A stretch of DNA of 64,000 nucleotides from Nemertoderma westbladi (taxonomy: Eukaryota > Xenacoelomorpha > Nemertodermatida > Nemertodermatidae). Location: positions 26,865-90,864 of the forward strand of contig JAUCBJ010007937.1 of the NCBI GenBank assembly GCA_032718475.1. The letters run 5' to 3'. Shown in pieces: positions 1-10,587 of the stretch (position 1 is the stretch's first letter; the number at the start of each line of letters is the position of its first letter). The notes beneath the pieces are model-generated. The model was given only the letters and a program-made list of their open reading frames with translations, did not search any database and was not told the DNA's origin. Position numbers and translations under genes: made by a program.

Positions 1-1
1 G

Positions 2-1933
2 TATAATACTCAGAAGACTGGAACTGGATACATTTCCTACCTGTTATTCAATTGGGATTATAAGGAAGGTAAAAGAAACAAGTATATTGAAACTTATGGA
101 GAAGGTGATACTCCAGATATGAGTGAGTTTGAATCACAGCTTAAATGGAGAGGATGCGTGTATTGGGCTATTACGTCACCTCCAAGAGCGGTCTTACAAT
201 ATTATTTAGCAATAGAGTCGTCAGTGAATGTTTGCCTAATCGCCGACATTGTGTCTCGGACTCTCAAAAGACATCCACTTTGTCTCGGAGAAGATCATAC
301 GTTCTACATGGAAGGGAGAATTCGTACCGACGTGTTTAGACGATTCCTTGAACCCTTCTACAACTCCGACGCTCAATGTAATGCCTTTACTCGAGCAGGA
401 TTTAGCATATTTCGAGACGTGTATCTTCGCTGTGCGGGATCTCTTATCGAAAGACCATCTATGTTTACATTGTTACCTTATGAAGGAGAACGTATTGTGG
501 AAATTACGGATGAATCACGGCAGACGCGCGCGCCTATCGGTCACCTCGGTGATGATTTCAACGTAACTACTACGATCGCCGACGATCCTTTAGAGGAACT
601 TCTTGAAATAGAAAGGAACCTCCCGAAGAAATCTCAGACGGAGATTCGACAACTTGAAGCAACAGATGCTATAGTTTGTATACAACCTTCAGAAACCTAC
701 CAACCCATAGACCCAGATGATTACGATTATAGTATGGGAGGAAGCGCTCGACCGATTGGAGATCTTATATACGAACGAGTGTGGTACCCTGCTAATACGA
801 TGTGTAGTAAATGTGGCGTCGCTGGACATCATATGGCAAAGTGCAGTGGAAAGCACATTACTACGACTCAGCTAATCTGTGGATGGTGTGGGGATCAAGG
901 GTCTCATACCTTTTATACTTGCTGGAGATTTATGGCTCAATGTACTTACTGCAATATAAAAGGACATCGAGCATCTGAATGCCAACTGAGAGACATACCT
1001 TATGAACACGAATCTGTTAAACTCGTGAGGAAATTATTTGATGAGTGGGAAGATTTGGCCGACGAACATGTATCGGCACAAAGAAGACGGTTTCCGATGA
1101 GAGCGCATCTCGGATTTTGGGCGGTAAATCCCCAGACGATGATGTCGGAAGGATATATCTCCGCTATGCCTCAATATGACGAACTTATCGAGGTTGTCGA
1201 TATTTTGCCCCACGACAGCGGATTCCGAGTGATGCGCGAGTATCTACTACAGATTCACCCGGATAACAAAAACACGTGGAATTTTCAGAAAGTCGTTAAT
1301 CGGATTACGTATGGTGAATTCGATCGTTTCCGAACTGAAAAACGGAACAAGGGAGCTTGGTTAACCGTCGCATGGGCGTACCGAGCCGCGTTTTACCATA
1401 AACGTATACGAGTGAGCGTATTCGAGGAAGAAGAGGTCCTAGAGGCGACGAATATACCAGCCACTCCGGTTGCGCCGTCTGCACGTCACCCTCGGGAGGA
1501 CGGACAGGGTAGGATCATACGGGTCCAGAAAGTGGGCCAACAATTGAAGAAAATTATTAATGTAGAAGAACGCAAGGGAGTTGAGCCGACTATTCGAGTT
1601 ACTCGGGATACGGTATCACTTCCAAGAGAACCAGTAGGAGGATCGGGACATACACCAGCTGATCAACAGGGGGCGCAAGCTACTCTTGGGTCTGCGTCGT
1701 CCGCTTCTCACGCGTTCCCAGACGTTCTACCAACTGTAGTGACGACTGATCGGTCACGAGGAATTGGTCGAGGTTTTGGGATGCCAAATAGACGAATTTG
1801 CGAGGAAATAGTTGCACCGTCTCTCAACGTCCCAAGTAAACCAGTGACTCGCCCCATTAGTCCCATATCGCGAGCAAAGTCACCTGTGCGCAGTTTTCGA
1901 GGACGCGGCAGGGCTCGATCAACTAAGCGATAA
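2..1933 (+). CDS. Three-zinc-knuckle retroelement ORF, 5' end outside window
   Basis: The reading frame is open from base 2, so the protein begins upstream of the window; the ATG at 119 is only the first internal Met. At roughly residues 267-330 from the window edge there are three Cys/His knuckles: CSKCGVAGHHMAKC, CGWCGDQGSHTFYTC and CTYCNIKGHRASEC. The second has five residues between the second Cys and the His instead of the usual four. The next segment (LFDEWEDLADEH..., then GFWAVNPQT) matches the post-knuckle segment of the ORF at 13061-15610 (FEEWADVGAM..., GFFLINQET) in order and spacing, so the two are homologous. The C-terminal 150 residues are basic and Ser/Pro/Arg-rich. By analogy with the 13061-15610 ORF it should be the last ORF of a BEL/Pao-like element whose pol lies left of the window. 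Nucleic-acid binding is inferred from the knuckles. No exonuclease motifs are clear in the visible part. Confidence 0.7.
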   Translation, partial: YNTQKTGTGYISYLLFNWDYKEGKRNKYIETYGEGDTPDMSEFESQLKWRGCVYWAITSPPRAVLQYYLAIESSVNVCLIADIVSRTLKRHPLCLGEDHTFYMEGRIRTDVFRRFLEPFYNSDAQCNAFTRAGFSIFRDVYLRCAGSLIERPSMFTLLPYEGERIVEITDESRQTRAPIGHLGDDFNVTTTIADDPLEELLEIERNLPKKSQTEIRQLEATDAIVCIQPSETYQPIDPDDYDYSMGGSARPIGDLIYERVWYPANTMCSKCGVAGHHMAKCSGKHITTTQLICGWCGDQGSHTFYTCWRFMAQCTYCNIKGHRASECQLRDIPYEHESVKLVRKLFDEWEDLADEHVSAQRRRFPMRAHLGFWAVNPQTMMSEGYISAMPQYDELIEVVDILPHDSGFRVMREYLLQIHPDNKNTWNFQKVVNRITYGEFDRFRTEKRNKGAWLTVAWAYRAAFYHKRIRVSVFEEEEVLEATNIPATPVAPSARHPREDGQGRIIRVQKVGQQLKKIINVEERKGVEPTIRVTRDTVSLPREPVGGSGHTPADQQGAQATLGSASSASHAFPDVLPTVVTTDRSRGIGRGFGMPNRRICEEIVAPSLNVPSKPVTRPISPISRAKSPVRSFRGRGRARSTKR

Positions 1934-2797
1934 AAGGGAGGGCAAGGGTGGACGGAAGACTCGTGAGCCTTTCTTATGATTTGTGATTTATTTGAATTAT
2001 ATGTTTTATATTTAGGAAGTTTTGTATTCTGAAAGGGACTCATATTTAGTGAAACTTATATTCTATATTTGTGCTTATTCTGAACGCAATTTATATTTTA
2101 TAAGCAGTATTTGTACCTAAAGAGAAAGTTTTATAGACAGAAAATTTTGTGCTCAGAAAGACTCATATTTGTAATTATTCCAAACTTATGCAATCTACAT
2201 TTAGGTACGAAAGTATTTGTAATTACTTGAATTTATGCAATATTTGAGATGCAATAGTAGATGGAAGACTTGCGAGCCTTTCTTATTGTTTTCATTTATT
2301 TGTATTTGTAATTGTTTGAATTTTTGCAATATTTGAGATGCAATAGTAGATGGAAGACTTGCGAGCCTTTCTTATTGTTTTCATTTATTTGTATTTGTAA
2401 TTGTTTGAATTTATGCAATATTTGAGATGCAATAGATTTATATTGGTGAATTTAATTTAGATTTATATTGTACTTACTTAGTAAAGCCTTAAATACGTAA
2501 AGTTTGAATTTGTAATTAATTTTGTATCGAATCATTACGTAGAAAGGAAGTATTGTTTGAAACTTAATTGTAAATATGTAAGTACGCCCTAAGTATTCTA
2601 TAGTTTGATTGATTATTGGTGAAAACCGTATATTTTATGCACGATAATATCCTGTTTTCATGGAGCGGTATAGAATTATATTCCCTAAATGCCGTGGATT
2701 TTCAAAATTTTATTTTATTCGGATTAACTTTGTAAAGATTGCTTTGAGTTCTCACTCGTATTGGTTCTATCTATTATGCATCTATCGGTCAAGTGGT
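1934..2797. other. AT-rich 3' non-coding region of the left-edge element
   Basis: No ORF is seen. A purine-rich stretch (AAAAGGGAGGGCAAGGGTGG) directly follows the stop codon and could be a polypurine tract. The remainder is AT-rich and contains the 89-bp direct repeats listed separately. Confidence 0.5.
2251..2435. repeat. 89-bp direct repeat, about two copies
   Basis: The string GCAATAGTAGATGGAAGACT recurs at 2251 and 2340, and GCAATAG again at 2429, giving a period of 89 bp. The copies are nearly identical. A diverged relative of the unit (GGACGGAAGACTCGTGAGCC) lies just after the ORF stop near 1950. Confidence 0.8.
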
Positions 2798-2872
2798 TCA
2801 GTAGCTCAGTTGGTAGAGCGTTGGAAATTATATGTGTAGTAGGTATCGAGTTCGAATCCTAGTAAGTGCGAA
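2798..2872 (+). pseudogene. tRNA-like sequence with Pol III A and B boxes
   Basis: TAGCTCAGTTGGTAGAGCG matches the tRNA D-arm/A box, and GAGTTCGAATCC about 35 bases later matches the T-loop/B box. The T-stem has mismatches, the acceptor ends do not pair and no clean anticodon stem is visible. It is therefore not a working tRNA. It is a tRNA pseudogene or a SINE head that may keep an internal Pol III promoter. Confidence 0.6.
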
Positions 2873-2924
2873 TTATTTTTTGTGCAGAATTTCAACTCAT
2901 TTAAATTAACCGCTACAAATTAAT

Positions 2925-3290
2925 TGCATTTGTCTGTACCAATGAGGCTGTAGTTATTTGATTGTAACCAATGTCGTGCAAGTTATATATTAGCTGGACC
3001 AATAGCTATCTTTAAAACCCTGTTAGAACCTATAGAACAATCGGGAATTTTCTCGATTGATTGCGGCACAAATTTGGTATAAAAAGGTGCGATTTGTTCA
3101 TTAGTTGACAATTATATCTATCTAATTCAATCTCAATTGCTGATCTACCTTAACTTTCTGTCTTATTTCAGATTACATTGTTTATTGTATAATAGTTATT
3201 ATATCTTTTGTAATAAAAGTCAGAAATACTAGTCACATCTCAGCCCTTTTCTATCTGTTTTACTATGGTTTCACTACGGTGAACAAACTC
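2925..3290 (+). promoter_or_regulatory. Possible LTR: TATA box plus polyadenylation signal
   Basis: TATAAAAA lies at 3078-3085 and AATAAA at 3212-3217, a spacing usual for the U3-R part of an LTR. The stretch follows the left-edge ORF. Its partner LTR would be outside the window, so the ends (perhaps TGTCTG near 2931 to GAACA near 3281) and any target duplication cannot be fixed. Confidence 0.35.
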
Positions 3291-4626
3291 AGGGACAGGA
3301 TGGCCGGCTAGAGATCGGGCCGCAGCAATGAACGGGAACATCACGGGAATGTAGACGAGAGACAACCCGCAATACCATTTAGAGTTATTCGCCCATCGCC
3401 TGAAAGGTTAGACAGCGTTCGATCCTTGCTACCTAAGTGTAAGACCAAAAGATCAAAAGGTAGACGTAGTGACACGCTGTAAGCCCAAAATTACATCATA
3501 GGGACTGTACCGTCTTGATTCAGGAAAAACCCACAGTAGACCTTCATATTCCTACGGGGGAGGGAGAGAGAGCAGATACTAGTACGCAGATAGGACGTAG
3601 GCACACCGGTACAAGGCATACACATTGGTTAGGGTGCAGCAAACTGTACGCTTAACTCTTGCTAAGTACAGGTGTGTGTGCGACTATTTACAGTACGACA
3701 GTGTCCATTACATCAGAACTTGTAGGCTAAGGGGGTTGCTGTGTTTTCACCTGAATTGGGATTGTACCGTTCAGGCGGTAGGGCAGTTTACACTAGGCGC
3801 AAATAAATTGAGGCTATCAGGGATATACTAACATCTACCGTGTCCCCGCCAACGCCCTAATAGGAAGTTACCCGGACTACCTGGGTGACTAAAATTCTAG
3901 ATAGGAGCCAGGATAGCTATTAGTACCCGTACGCCTACAGTAGTAAACTAACACATCTCTTCTTAGTATCAGGGACCTGGTACCTAAAATTGCCGAATTC
4001 TGGGCGTAGTATTAACCTTATGCCTGAATTTGAGTCCTGGAAATACGCAAGAGGGGAAGGAACCTTATCATTCGTGAGTATTGGACCTACAAGTTACAAA
4101 TTTAGAATATTCGTAAATGCACACCGCACCCAGTAATTATATATGTGAAGGAGCAAAACTGTTTTGACCGTTCAGAATTAACACACGCGCGTTAGAAATT
4201 ATTTACACCTCGAAATATATAAAATTAACTTTTGTCCGTACTGTGCTTTGCCCGCTAGTTAGACATCTCCAAATATCTGCTCTGTACCTAGCTAGCGTCC
4301 CTTTGCCCAACCATATAAATCACACCGCGGCAAAGTATACGAGCCTCTTAGTCCGTCAGTGAGTCAGCCTGATTTTAGGATTCGCTGCGCGGGATTTTGT
4401 TTCATCGAAGTTTGTCTGCTCGTAGACTGTTTTCTGCCTCACCGGTTATAAGAGATCGATACTGCAATATATTCGCTTACTTAGAGTTTACTGTTTTGGT
4501 GAGAAGGTCGGATTTATGATTTGATTCACAAACTTTACAGTAGGATATTGCAGGTATTGTTGCTGTCTCTTCAATTAGCTTAATATAGCATATAGTGACA
4601 GGACAATTGTCCCTAGACAATTATTA
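3291..4626. other. No gene recognised
   Basis: Only short unsupported frames are present. I see no motif, repeat or exon that I can defend. Confidence 0.5.
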
Positions 4627-5695
4627 TTGCCCTCAAGACTATTTCCTCCCAATTACACTTATATTTCCACCAAAGACACTTATATTTCCCCCCAATGATA
4701 CTTATATTTTCCCCCAATTACACTTATATTTCCCTCTAATTACACTTATATTTCCCCCCAATGACACTTATATTTCCCCCCAATGGCACTTATATTCCCC
4801 CCCAATGACACTTATATTTCCCCCCGCCCCAAAGACACTTATATTTTCCCCCAATGACACTTATATTTCCCCCCGCCCCAAAGACACCTATATTTCCCCC
4901 AATGACACTTATATTTCCCCCCAATTACACTTATATTTCCCCCTAATTACACTTATATTTTGCCAATGATACTTATATTTCACCCAATGACACTTATATT
5001 TCCCCCAATGGCACTTATATTTCCCCTCAATGACACTTATATTTCCCCCCGCCCCAAAGACACTTATATTTCCCCCAATGACACTTATATTTTCCCCCAA
5101 TTACACTTATATTTCCCCCTAATTACACTTATATTTCCCCCCAATGACACTTATATTTCCCCCCAATGATACTTATATTTCCCCCAATGACACTTATATT
5201 TCCCCCCAATGACACTTATATCCCCCCCAATGACACTTATATTTCCCCCCAATGACTCTTATATTTCCCCCAAATTACACTTATATTTCCCCACAATGAC
5301 ACTTATATTTCCACCCAATCACACTTATATTCCCCCCCACCCCAATGACACTTATATTTCCCCCCCCCCCCAATGACACTTATATTTCCCCTCAATTACA
5401 CTTATTTTTTCCTCCAAATACACTTATATTTCCCCCTAATTACACTTATATTTCCCCCAATGACACTTATATTTCCCCCAATGACACTTATATTTCCCCC
5501 CCCCAATGACACTTATATTTCCCCCAATAACACTTATATTTCCCCCCGCCCCAAAGATACTTATATTTCCCCCAATGACACTTATATTTCCCCCAATTAC
5601 ACTTATATTTCCCCCTAATTACACTTATATTTCCCCCCAATGACACTTATATTTCCCCCCAATGACACTTATATTTTCCCCCAATGACACGCATA
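4627..5695. repeat. C-rich minisatellite, unit about 20-22 bp
   Basis: About 50 units of the form CACTTATATTTCCCCCCAAT, with the C-run varying from 4 to 14 and the bases after CAAT alternating between GA and TA. Frames running through it (ISPNDTY repeats on +, GKYKCHW repeats on -) are by-products of the repeat. The minus strand carries a regularly spaced G-run in every unit. Confidence 0.95.
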
Positions 5696-5704
5696 TTACG
5701 TGCG

Positions 5705-5730
5705 GCAACTCCTACGCATGTAGGAGTTGC
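5705..5730. other. Perfect hairpin, 11-bp stem
   Basis: GCAACTCCTAC and its exact reverse complement GTAGGAGTTGC flank a 4-base GCAT loop. It sits at the junction between the minisatellite and the RTE copy. Its role is unknown; it may mark the 5' end of the LINE. Confidence 0.6.
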
Positions 5731-7724
5731 GACCACAAGCGGTTTACTCTCGCAACTGAAAGATATGAGTATGAGAACCCTCCAGGAGAAATGCCGGCTC
5801 GGTCGTCGCCCGGGTCAACAAGGACCGCGTCCCCCAGTGGTACACCAGGCTGGGGTCGATAAATTGGCTACTGGAACAGAAGACAGAGAAGAAAGAAGAA
5901 CCAACCTGCTGAAATGTAAAAAGACACTAAGATTGCTACAATGAACGCACGCACGCTGAAAGCACAGAGCAAACAGGGTGACATGGTCGCTCTGGCAATG
6001 GAATATAACATCGACATCATCTGCATCCAAGAACGTCGGATTTGTCATGAAGACACTGCCATGAAGTACAATGACATTGGAAATGGATGGACTTTTGTAA
6101 CAAGCTCAGCAGTAAGAAACTCGGCCAATGCATCAATTGGAGGAGTTGGAATTCTGCTAAGTCAATTTGCACTTATGACCCTAAACAACATCGAATCTAT
6201 AAATTCCAGGGTTATGATAGCAACATTTGAGGGTAATCCCAAGACAACAGTAATATGTTGCTACAGTCCAACCAATGCCTCAGAGCCAGAACAAGCAGTC
6301 AAGTTTTATGAAGATCTGACTGGACTTATAAAGGACATTCCGAAACACAACGTTAAAGTCATTGCTGGTTACCTGAATGCTCAAATTGGCCCAGAAGACA
6401 TCAAGGGTTACACACATAACACCAGTTCTAATAGAAATGGGTACTTACTTTTAGACCTAATGGAAGAATGTGAATTGATACCAACAAACACCACATTCGA
6501 AAAGAGTAAGGGGAAGCTATGGACCTTTCAATACCCTAATGGAACCAAAGCACAACTGGATTACATCCTCATAAACAAAAAGTGGAGAAACAGCATGATC
6601 AACTGCGAGGCATACAGCTCGTTCAACCTAATTGGTTCGGACCACAGAATTGTGACTGCAGAGATCAGACTCAGTTTGAGAGCCAGCAAACCTAGGACAA
6701 GCAAGCAAATCAACTATGACTGGGAGAAACTCAGAACTGACAATGCAGTAAAGGATGCTTACACAGTAGAAGATCAAAACCGCTTTGAAGCACTCCAGTC
6801 AATGGATGAAGACCAGTCCACCGATTCAATATACCAGAATATAATAAAAGCCCACAAGGAATCAGCTAAGAGGCATATCCCCCAGAAACCCAAACGAAAA
6901 CAGTATGTGCCATGGCGAAACTCTGAGGTTACTTGTAAGAGAGAAGATCTTAAGATAGCCTACAAAGTAAAAACCGAACAACCAACAACCGAAAACATTA
7001 ACAAGGTTGAGAAAGCTAAGGATGATCTTAAATTGGCCTACAACATCAGCCAGGAAAAGTACATACAGGATAAAACTGAAGCAATTACAACTGCTCACAT
7101 ACAGCAACAATCAAGACTTACCTGTAATACCAGAAGTAATCGTTGCTGGCATTGGATTGTTATATTGTGACACAGAAGCGCAGGTACTCTCACCAGATGG
7201 TGAAACTGAGTTTTTCTCAATCCTGGCTGGCGTACTGCAAGGTGACACATTTGCACCATTACTATTTGTAATTGTGCTGGATTACGCAATAAGGACGGCC
7301 ACAAAGGGTGAAGATCTGGGACTCACACTTCAAGAACGCAGAAGTAGTAGATATCCGGCAACTACAGTCACAGACACCGACTTTGCGGATGACATCGCCC
7401 TGCTCTCTAATACGCTAGCAGATGTACAGCTTCTACTAAATAAAGTGGAGAGGGCTGATAATGAGGTTGGATTGCATATAAATGCTACCAAGACCGAATT
7501 CATGACCTTTAATGTTGATGGAAACTTGACAACCATTGATAATAATCAACTAAGTAAGGTCGATGACTTCCAGTACCTTGGATCATGGATAGAGAGTAGC
7601 AAAAAGGACATAGAAGTTAGGAAAGCAAAGGCTTGGGTAGCTCTATCAAGAATGGATACCATGTGGAAATCAGATTTCCCCAGGCACCTGAAGACTAAGT
7701 TCTTTCGAGCCACAGTGGAAAGTG
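5731..7724 (+). mobile_element. RTE-type LINE (family A), internally deleted and dead
   Basis: The first frame (5941-7170) encodes an AP-type endonuclease of the kind often annotated as craniofacial-development-protein-2-like: QERR near residue 31, LDYILI near 205 and SDHRI near 233. The motif normally reading GDFNAQ is GYLNAQ here, so a catalytic Asp is replaced by Tyr. Near 7120 the sequence jumps by internal deletion into the RT domain, continued in the frame 7007-7762: GVLQGDTFAPLLF, then FADD, then the DFQYLGSW region. Compared with the related fragment at 61570-62352, the N-terminal half of RT is missing. The copy is cut off at about 7724 by a minisatellite. The 5' boundary is approximate. 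Not functional. Confidence 0.85.
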
Positions 7725-7737
7725 TATTTTTATTAAG

Positions 7738-7893
7738 TGAATATTCCACATTTTTTCCATAATAATATTACACATTTTTTCCATAATAATATTCCACATT
7801 TTTTCCATAATAATATTACACATTTTTTCCATAATAATATTACACTTTTTTTCCATAATAATATTACACATTTTTTCCATAATAATATTACAC
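7738..7893. repeat. AT-rich minisatellite, about 24-bp unit, 6-7 copies
   Basis: Repeated CACATTTTTTCCATAATAAT units follow directly on the truncated RTE copy. The minus-strand frame of CNIIMEKM repeats is a by-product. Confidence 0.9.
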
Positions 7894-8036
7894 ATAATAA
7901 TTGTTTGTGTTAATTTTGAGTGATTTTTCATGGTTGAAGAGTAAAATCCACAAATAGTTACTGCATTATATATAAAAAACGAAGAAAATAATTTAAATAG
8001 TAATAATAATCTTTCAACATTAATTTCTTAATAAAG

Positions 8037-8203
8037 GTAATTTCTGAAGGGGTTTGGGAACTGAATGTTTTTCAACTGGATGTTGGCGATGTACTAGATG
8101 TAACGCTGGTTTTACGTAGCGATAACGAAGTTGACACTAGAGAATCGACCTTCACGCAAACAATACGAGTTGTTAATTCCCGTCCACCGGATCTAACCCT
8201 AAG
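8037..8203 (+). CDS. Exon of a REJ-domain (polycystin/receptor-for-egg-jelly-like) gene
   Basis: The exon follows an AG (ATAAAG, weak pyrimidine tract) and ends AAG before the donor GTAAAT at 8204. It reads in frame as a beta-sandwich segment (SEGVWELNVFQLDV ... TQTIRVVNSRPPDL). Its last two bases complete an Arg codon with the first base of the exon at 10388, giving LRCVTNC, the Cys-bearing junction typical of REJ domains. In this family the protein is a large membrane glycoprotein of the polycystin-1 group. The phase match and the family pattern across the splice support a real gene. The other exons lie outside the window or were not recognised. The acceptor position is less certain than the donor. 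Confidence 0.7.
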
Positions 8204-9614
8204 GTAAATGTTATTCTACCTAACTATAATGTAAATTATATTCTACCTAACTATTATGTAAATGTTATTCTACCTAACTATAATGTAAATGTTATTCTAC
8301 CTAACTATAATGTAAATGTTATTCTACCTAACTATAATGTAAATGTTATTCTACCTAACTATTATGTAAATGTTATTCTACCTAACTATAATGTAAATGT
8401 TATTCTACCTAACTATTATGTAAATGTTATTCTACCTAACTATAATGTAAATGTTATTCTACCTAACTATAATGTAAATGTTATTCTACCTAACTATAAT
8501 GTAAGTGTTATTCTACCTAACTATAATGTAAATGTTATTCTACCTAACTATAATGTAAGTGTTATTCTACCTAACTATAATGTAAATGTTATTCTACCTA
8601 ACTATAATGTAAATGTTATTCTACCTAACTATAATGTAAATGTTATTCTACCTAACTATAATGTAAGTGTTATTCTACCTAACTATAATGTAAATGTTAT
8701 TCTACCTAACTATAATGTAAGTGTTATTCTACCTAACTATAATGTAAATGTTATTCTACCTAGCTATAATGTAAATGTTATTCTACGTTACTATAATGTA
8801 AATTATATTCTACCTAACTATTATGTAAATGTTATTCTACCTAACTATAATGTAAATGTTATTCTACCTAACTATAATGTAAATGTTATTCTACCTAACT
8901 ATAATGTAAATGTTATTCTACCTAACTATTATGTAAATGTTATTCTACCTAACTATAATGTAAATGTTATTCTACCTAACTATAATGTAAATGTTATTCT
9001 ACCTAACTATAATGTAAGTGTTATTCTACGTAACTATAATGTAAATGTTATTCTACCTAACTATTATGTAAATGTTATTCTACCTAACTATAATGTAAAT
9101 GTTATTCTACCTAACTATAATGTAAATGTTATTCTACCTAACTATAATGTAAATGTTATTCTACCTAACTATAATGTAAATGTTATTCTACCTAACTATA
9201 ATGTAAGTGTTATTCTACCTAACTATAATGTAAGTGTTATTCTACCTAACTATAATGTAAATGTTATTCTACCTAACTATAATGTAAGTGTTATTCTACG
9301 TAACTATAATGTAAATGTTATTCTACCTAACTATTATGTAAATGTTATTCTACCTAACTATAATGTAAATGTTATTCTACCTAACTATAATGTAAATGTT
9401 ATTCTACCTAACTATAATGTAAATGTTATTCTACCTAACTATAATGTAAATGTTATTCTACCTAACTATTATGTAAATGTTATTCTACCTAACTATAATG
9501 TAATTGTTATTCTACCTAACTATAATGTAAGTGTTATTCTACCTAACTATAATGTAAATGAAATTCTGCCTAACTACCTAACTATAATGTAAATGTTATT
9601 CTACCTAACTATAT
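8204..9614. repeat. 27-bp intronic minisatellite, about 52 copies, starting at the splice donor
   Basis: The unit begins GTAAATGTTATTC and contains TACCTAACTATAAT. The first unit begins at the intron's own GT, so the donor hexamer GTAAAT is also the start of the repeat. Variants include TATTAT for TATAAT and GTAAGTG for GTAAATG. Every unit therefore holds a donor-like GTAAAT or GTAAGT and a branchpoint-like CTAAC. The array fills about two thirds of the 2184-bp intron. Confidence 0.95.
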
Positions 9615-9758
9615 ATCACGACTAACTCTACCTATCTAACACGAGTGGCAGGGATGGGGAAACCCAACAAATGGGAGGGCCGCACATGGCGGCTAAAACT
9701 GGTTAGTCAACACGTAGGTAGAACTGTGTAATAAGTTTCCATACAATTTCCATATATC

Positions 9759-10057
9759 TGTTACCCAATATTAATTGTGTTCAATTGTCTATTATCTACT
9801 GCGGATGTCGGACGGTTTTTGACCGTCGTCGTTGCGTGTAGTACTTTGATTGTGCTGTAATCTATTTACCGGTATTTATACACATATCAGCTATTATTAA
9901 CAACGATAAAGCAATAACTCTTTTAACTCTGTTATTCATACCGGCCTGCAGCCTTTTCAACCTTGATAGTCATCACAAGCGCGGCGATGCGTACTACTGT
10001 ATACCACGACATAGAATTTCCCAGTCGGGATCCTTTGCCAACTCGGATCCCGTCACA
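9759..10057. mobile_element. Candidate solo LTR, 299 bp
   Basis: It starts TGTTAC and ends GTCACA, like the BEL LTR in this window (TGTTAGC...GTCACA). It contains a TATTTATA-like motif and is flanked by ATATC and ATATA, which agree at 4 of 5 bases. No internal sequence or second copy is present, so this is a suggestion only. Confidence 0.3.
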
Positions 10058-10387
10058 ATATAAGTTATGTTCAATCGAACCGCCTTTTAGTCTTCAAATA
10101 GGTATATATCTTGATTGATCGCCTCACATGGGCCAGGGCAGTTTTCGTTTCGGCACGAATGCATTAAAGGGACCAGCCAGGGCGCATCTCTGCCTTGCAT
10201 CCTTAAGTGGTAGCTAAATGAGTACTCGAGTTTCCTCTGGGGAGTAAAGTTCTGGGGGGAACGCACTGGAAATAAGTCGTCAGACTTTGTGCGTAATCCC
10301 TGGCCTAGCGGCCGAAGAAAATTTACTTTTTTTTACTTTTGCTATTAAGATATGCTAAATAATATTTAAGTAACTTTTTTTTTGTAG

Positions 10388-10587
10388 ATGTGTTACCAAC
10401 TGCAAGGAGAAACTCAACCCAGATGGTGTTTTTATTGCGATAGCGGAATGTGGTAATTGCGCGGATGAATATCCTGATGCCACCTACCATTGGCTGCTGG
10501 AATGCCATGGTTACAACCAGGAAAAATGCCAAACTGCGGGAAATATCGCTAATTTTCAATCCGATTTCGATGTGGCTCAAAATGACG
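10388..10587 (+). CDS. Second REJ-domain exon of the same gene
   Basis: The acceptor is a long T-run ending TTTTTTTTTGTAG before 10388; the donor is GTTAGT at 10588. The 200-bp exon reads CVTNCKEKLNPDGVFIAIA, then ECGNC, then YHWLLEC. This pattern (C..NC, then NP, then C.NC, then Y.W.L) is characteristic of REJ domains, where the cysteines form disulfides. Together with the exon at 8037-8203 it encodes about 122 continuous residues without a stop. The next exon is not found before the BEL/Pao insertion at 11817, so that 13.4-kb element probably sits in the following intron. Confidence 0.75.

Noticed and set aside
2798-2872. Functional tRNA gene
   Set aside because: A and B boxes are present, but the acceptor and T-stems do not pair and no anticodon arm can be drawn.
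4595-5618. Open frames of TYISPND / GKYKCHW repeats
   Set aside because: They are translations of a minisatellite whose unit length keeps frames open by chance; no start context or non-repeat domain.
8204-9614. CRISPR-like array
   Set aside because: Units are contiguous with no unique spacers, in a eukaryotic intron; it is a minisatellite.
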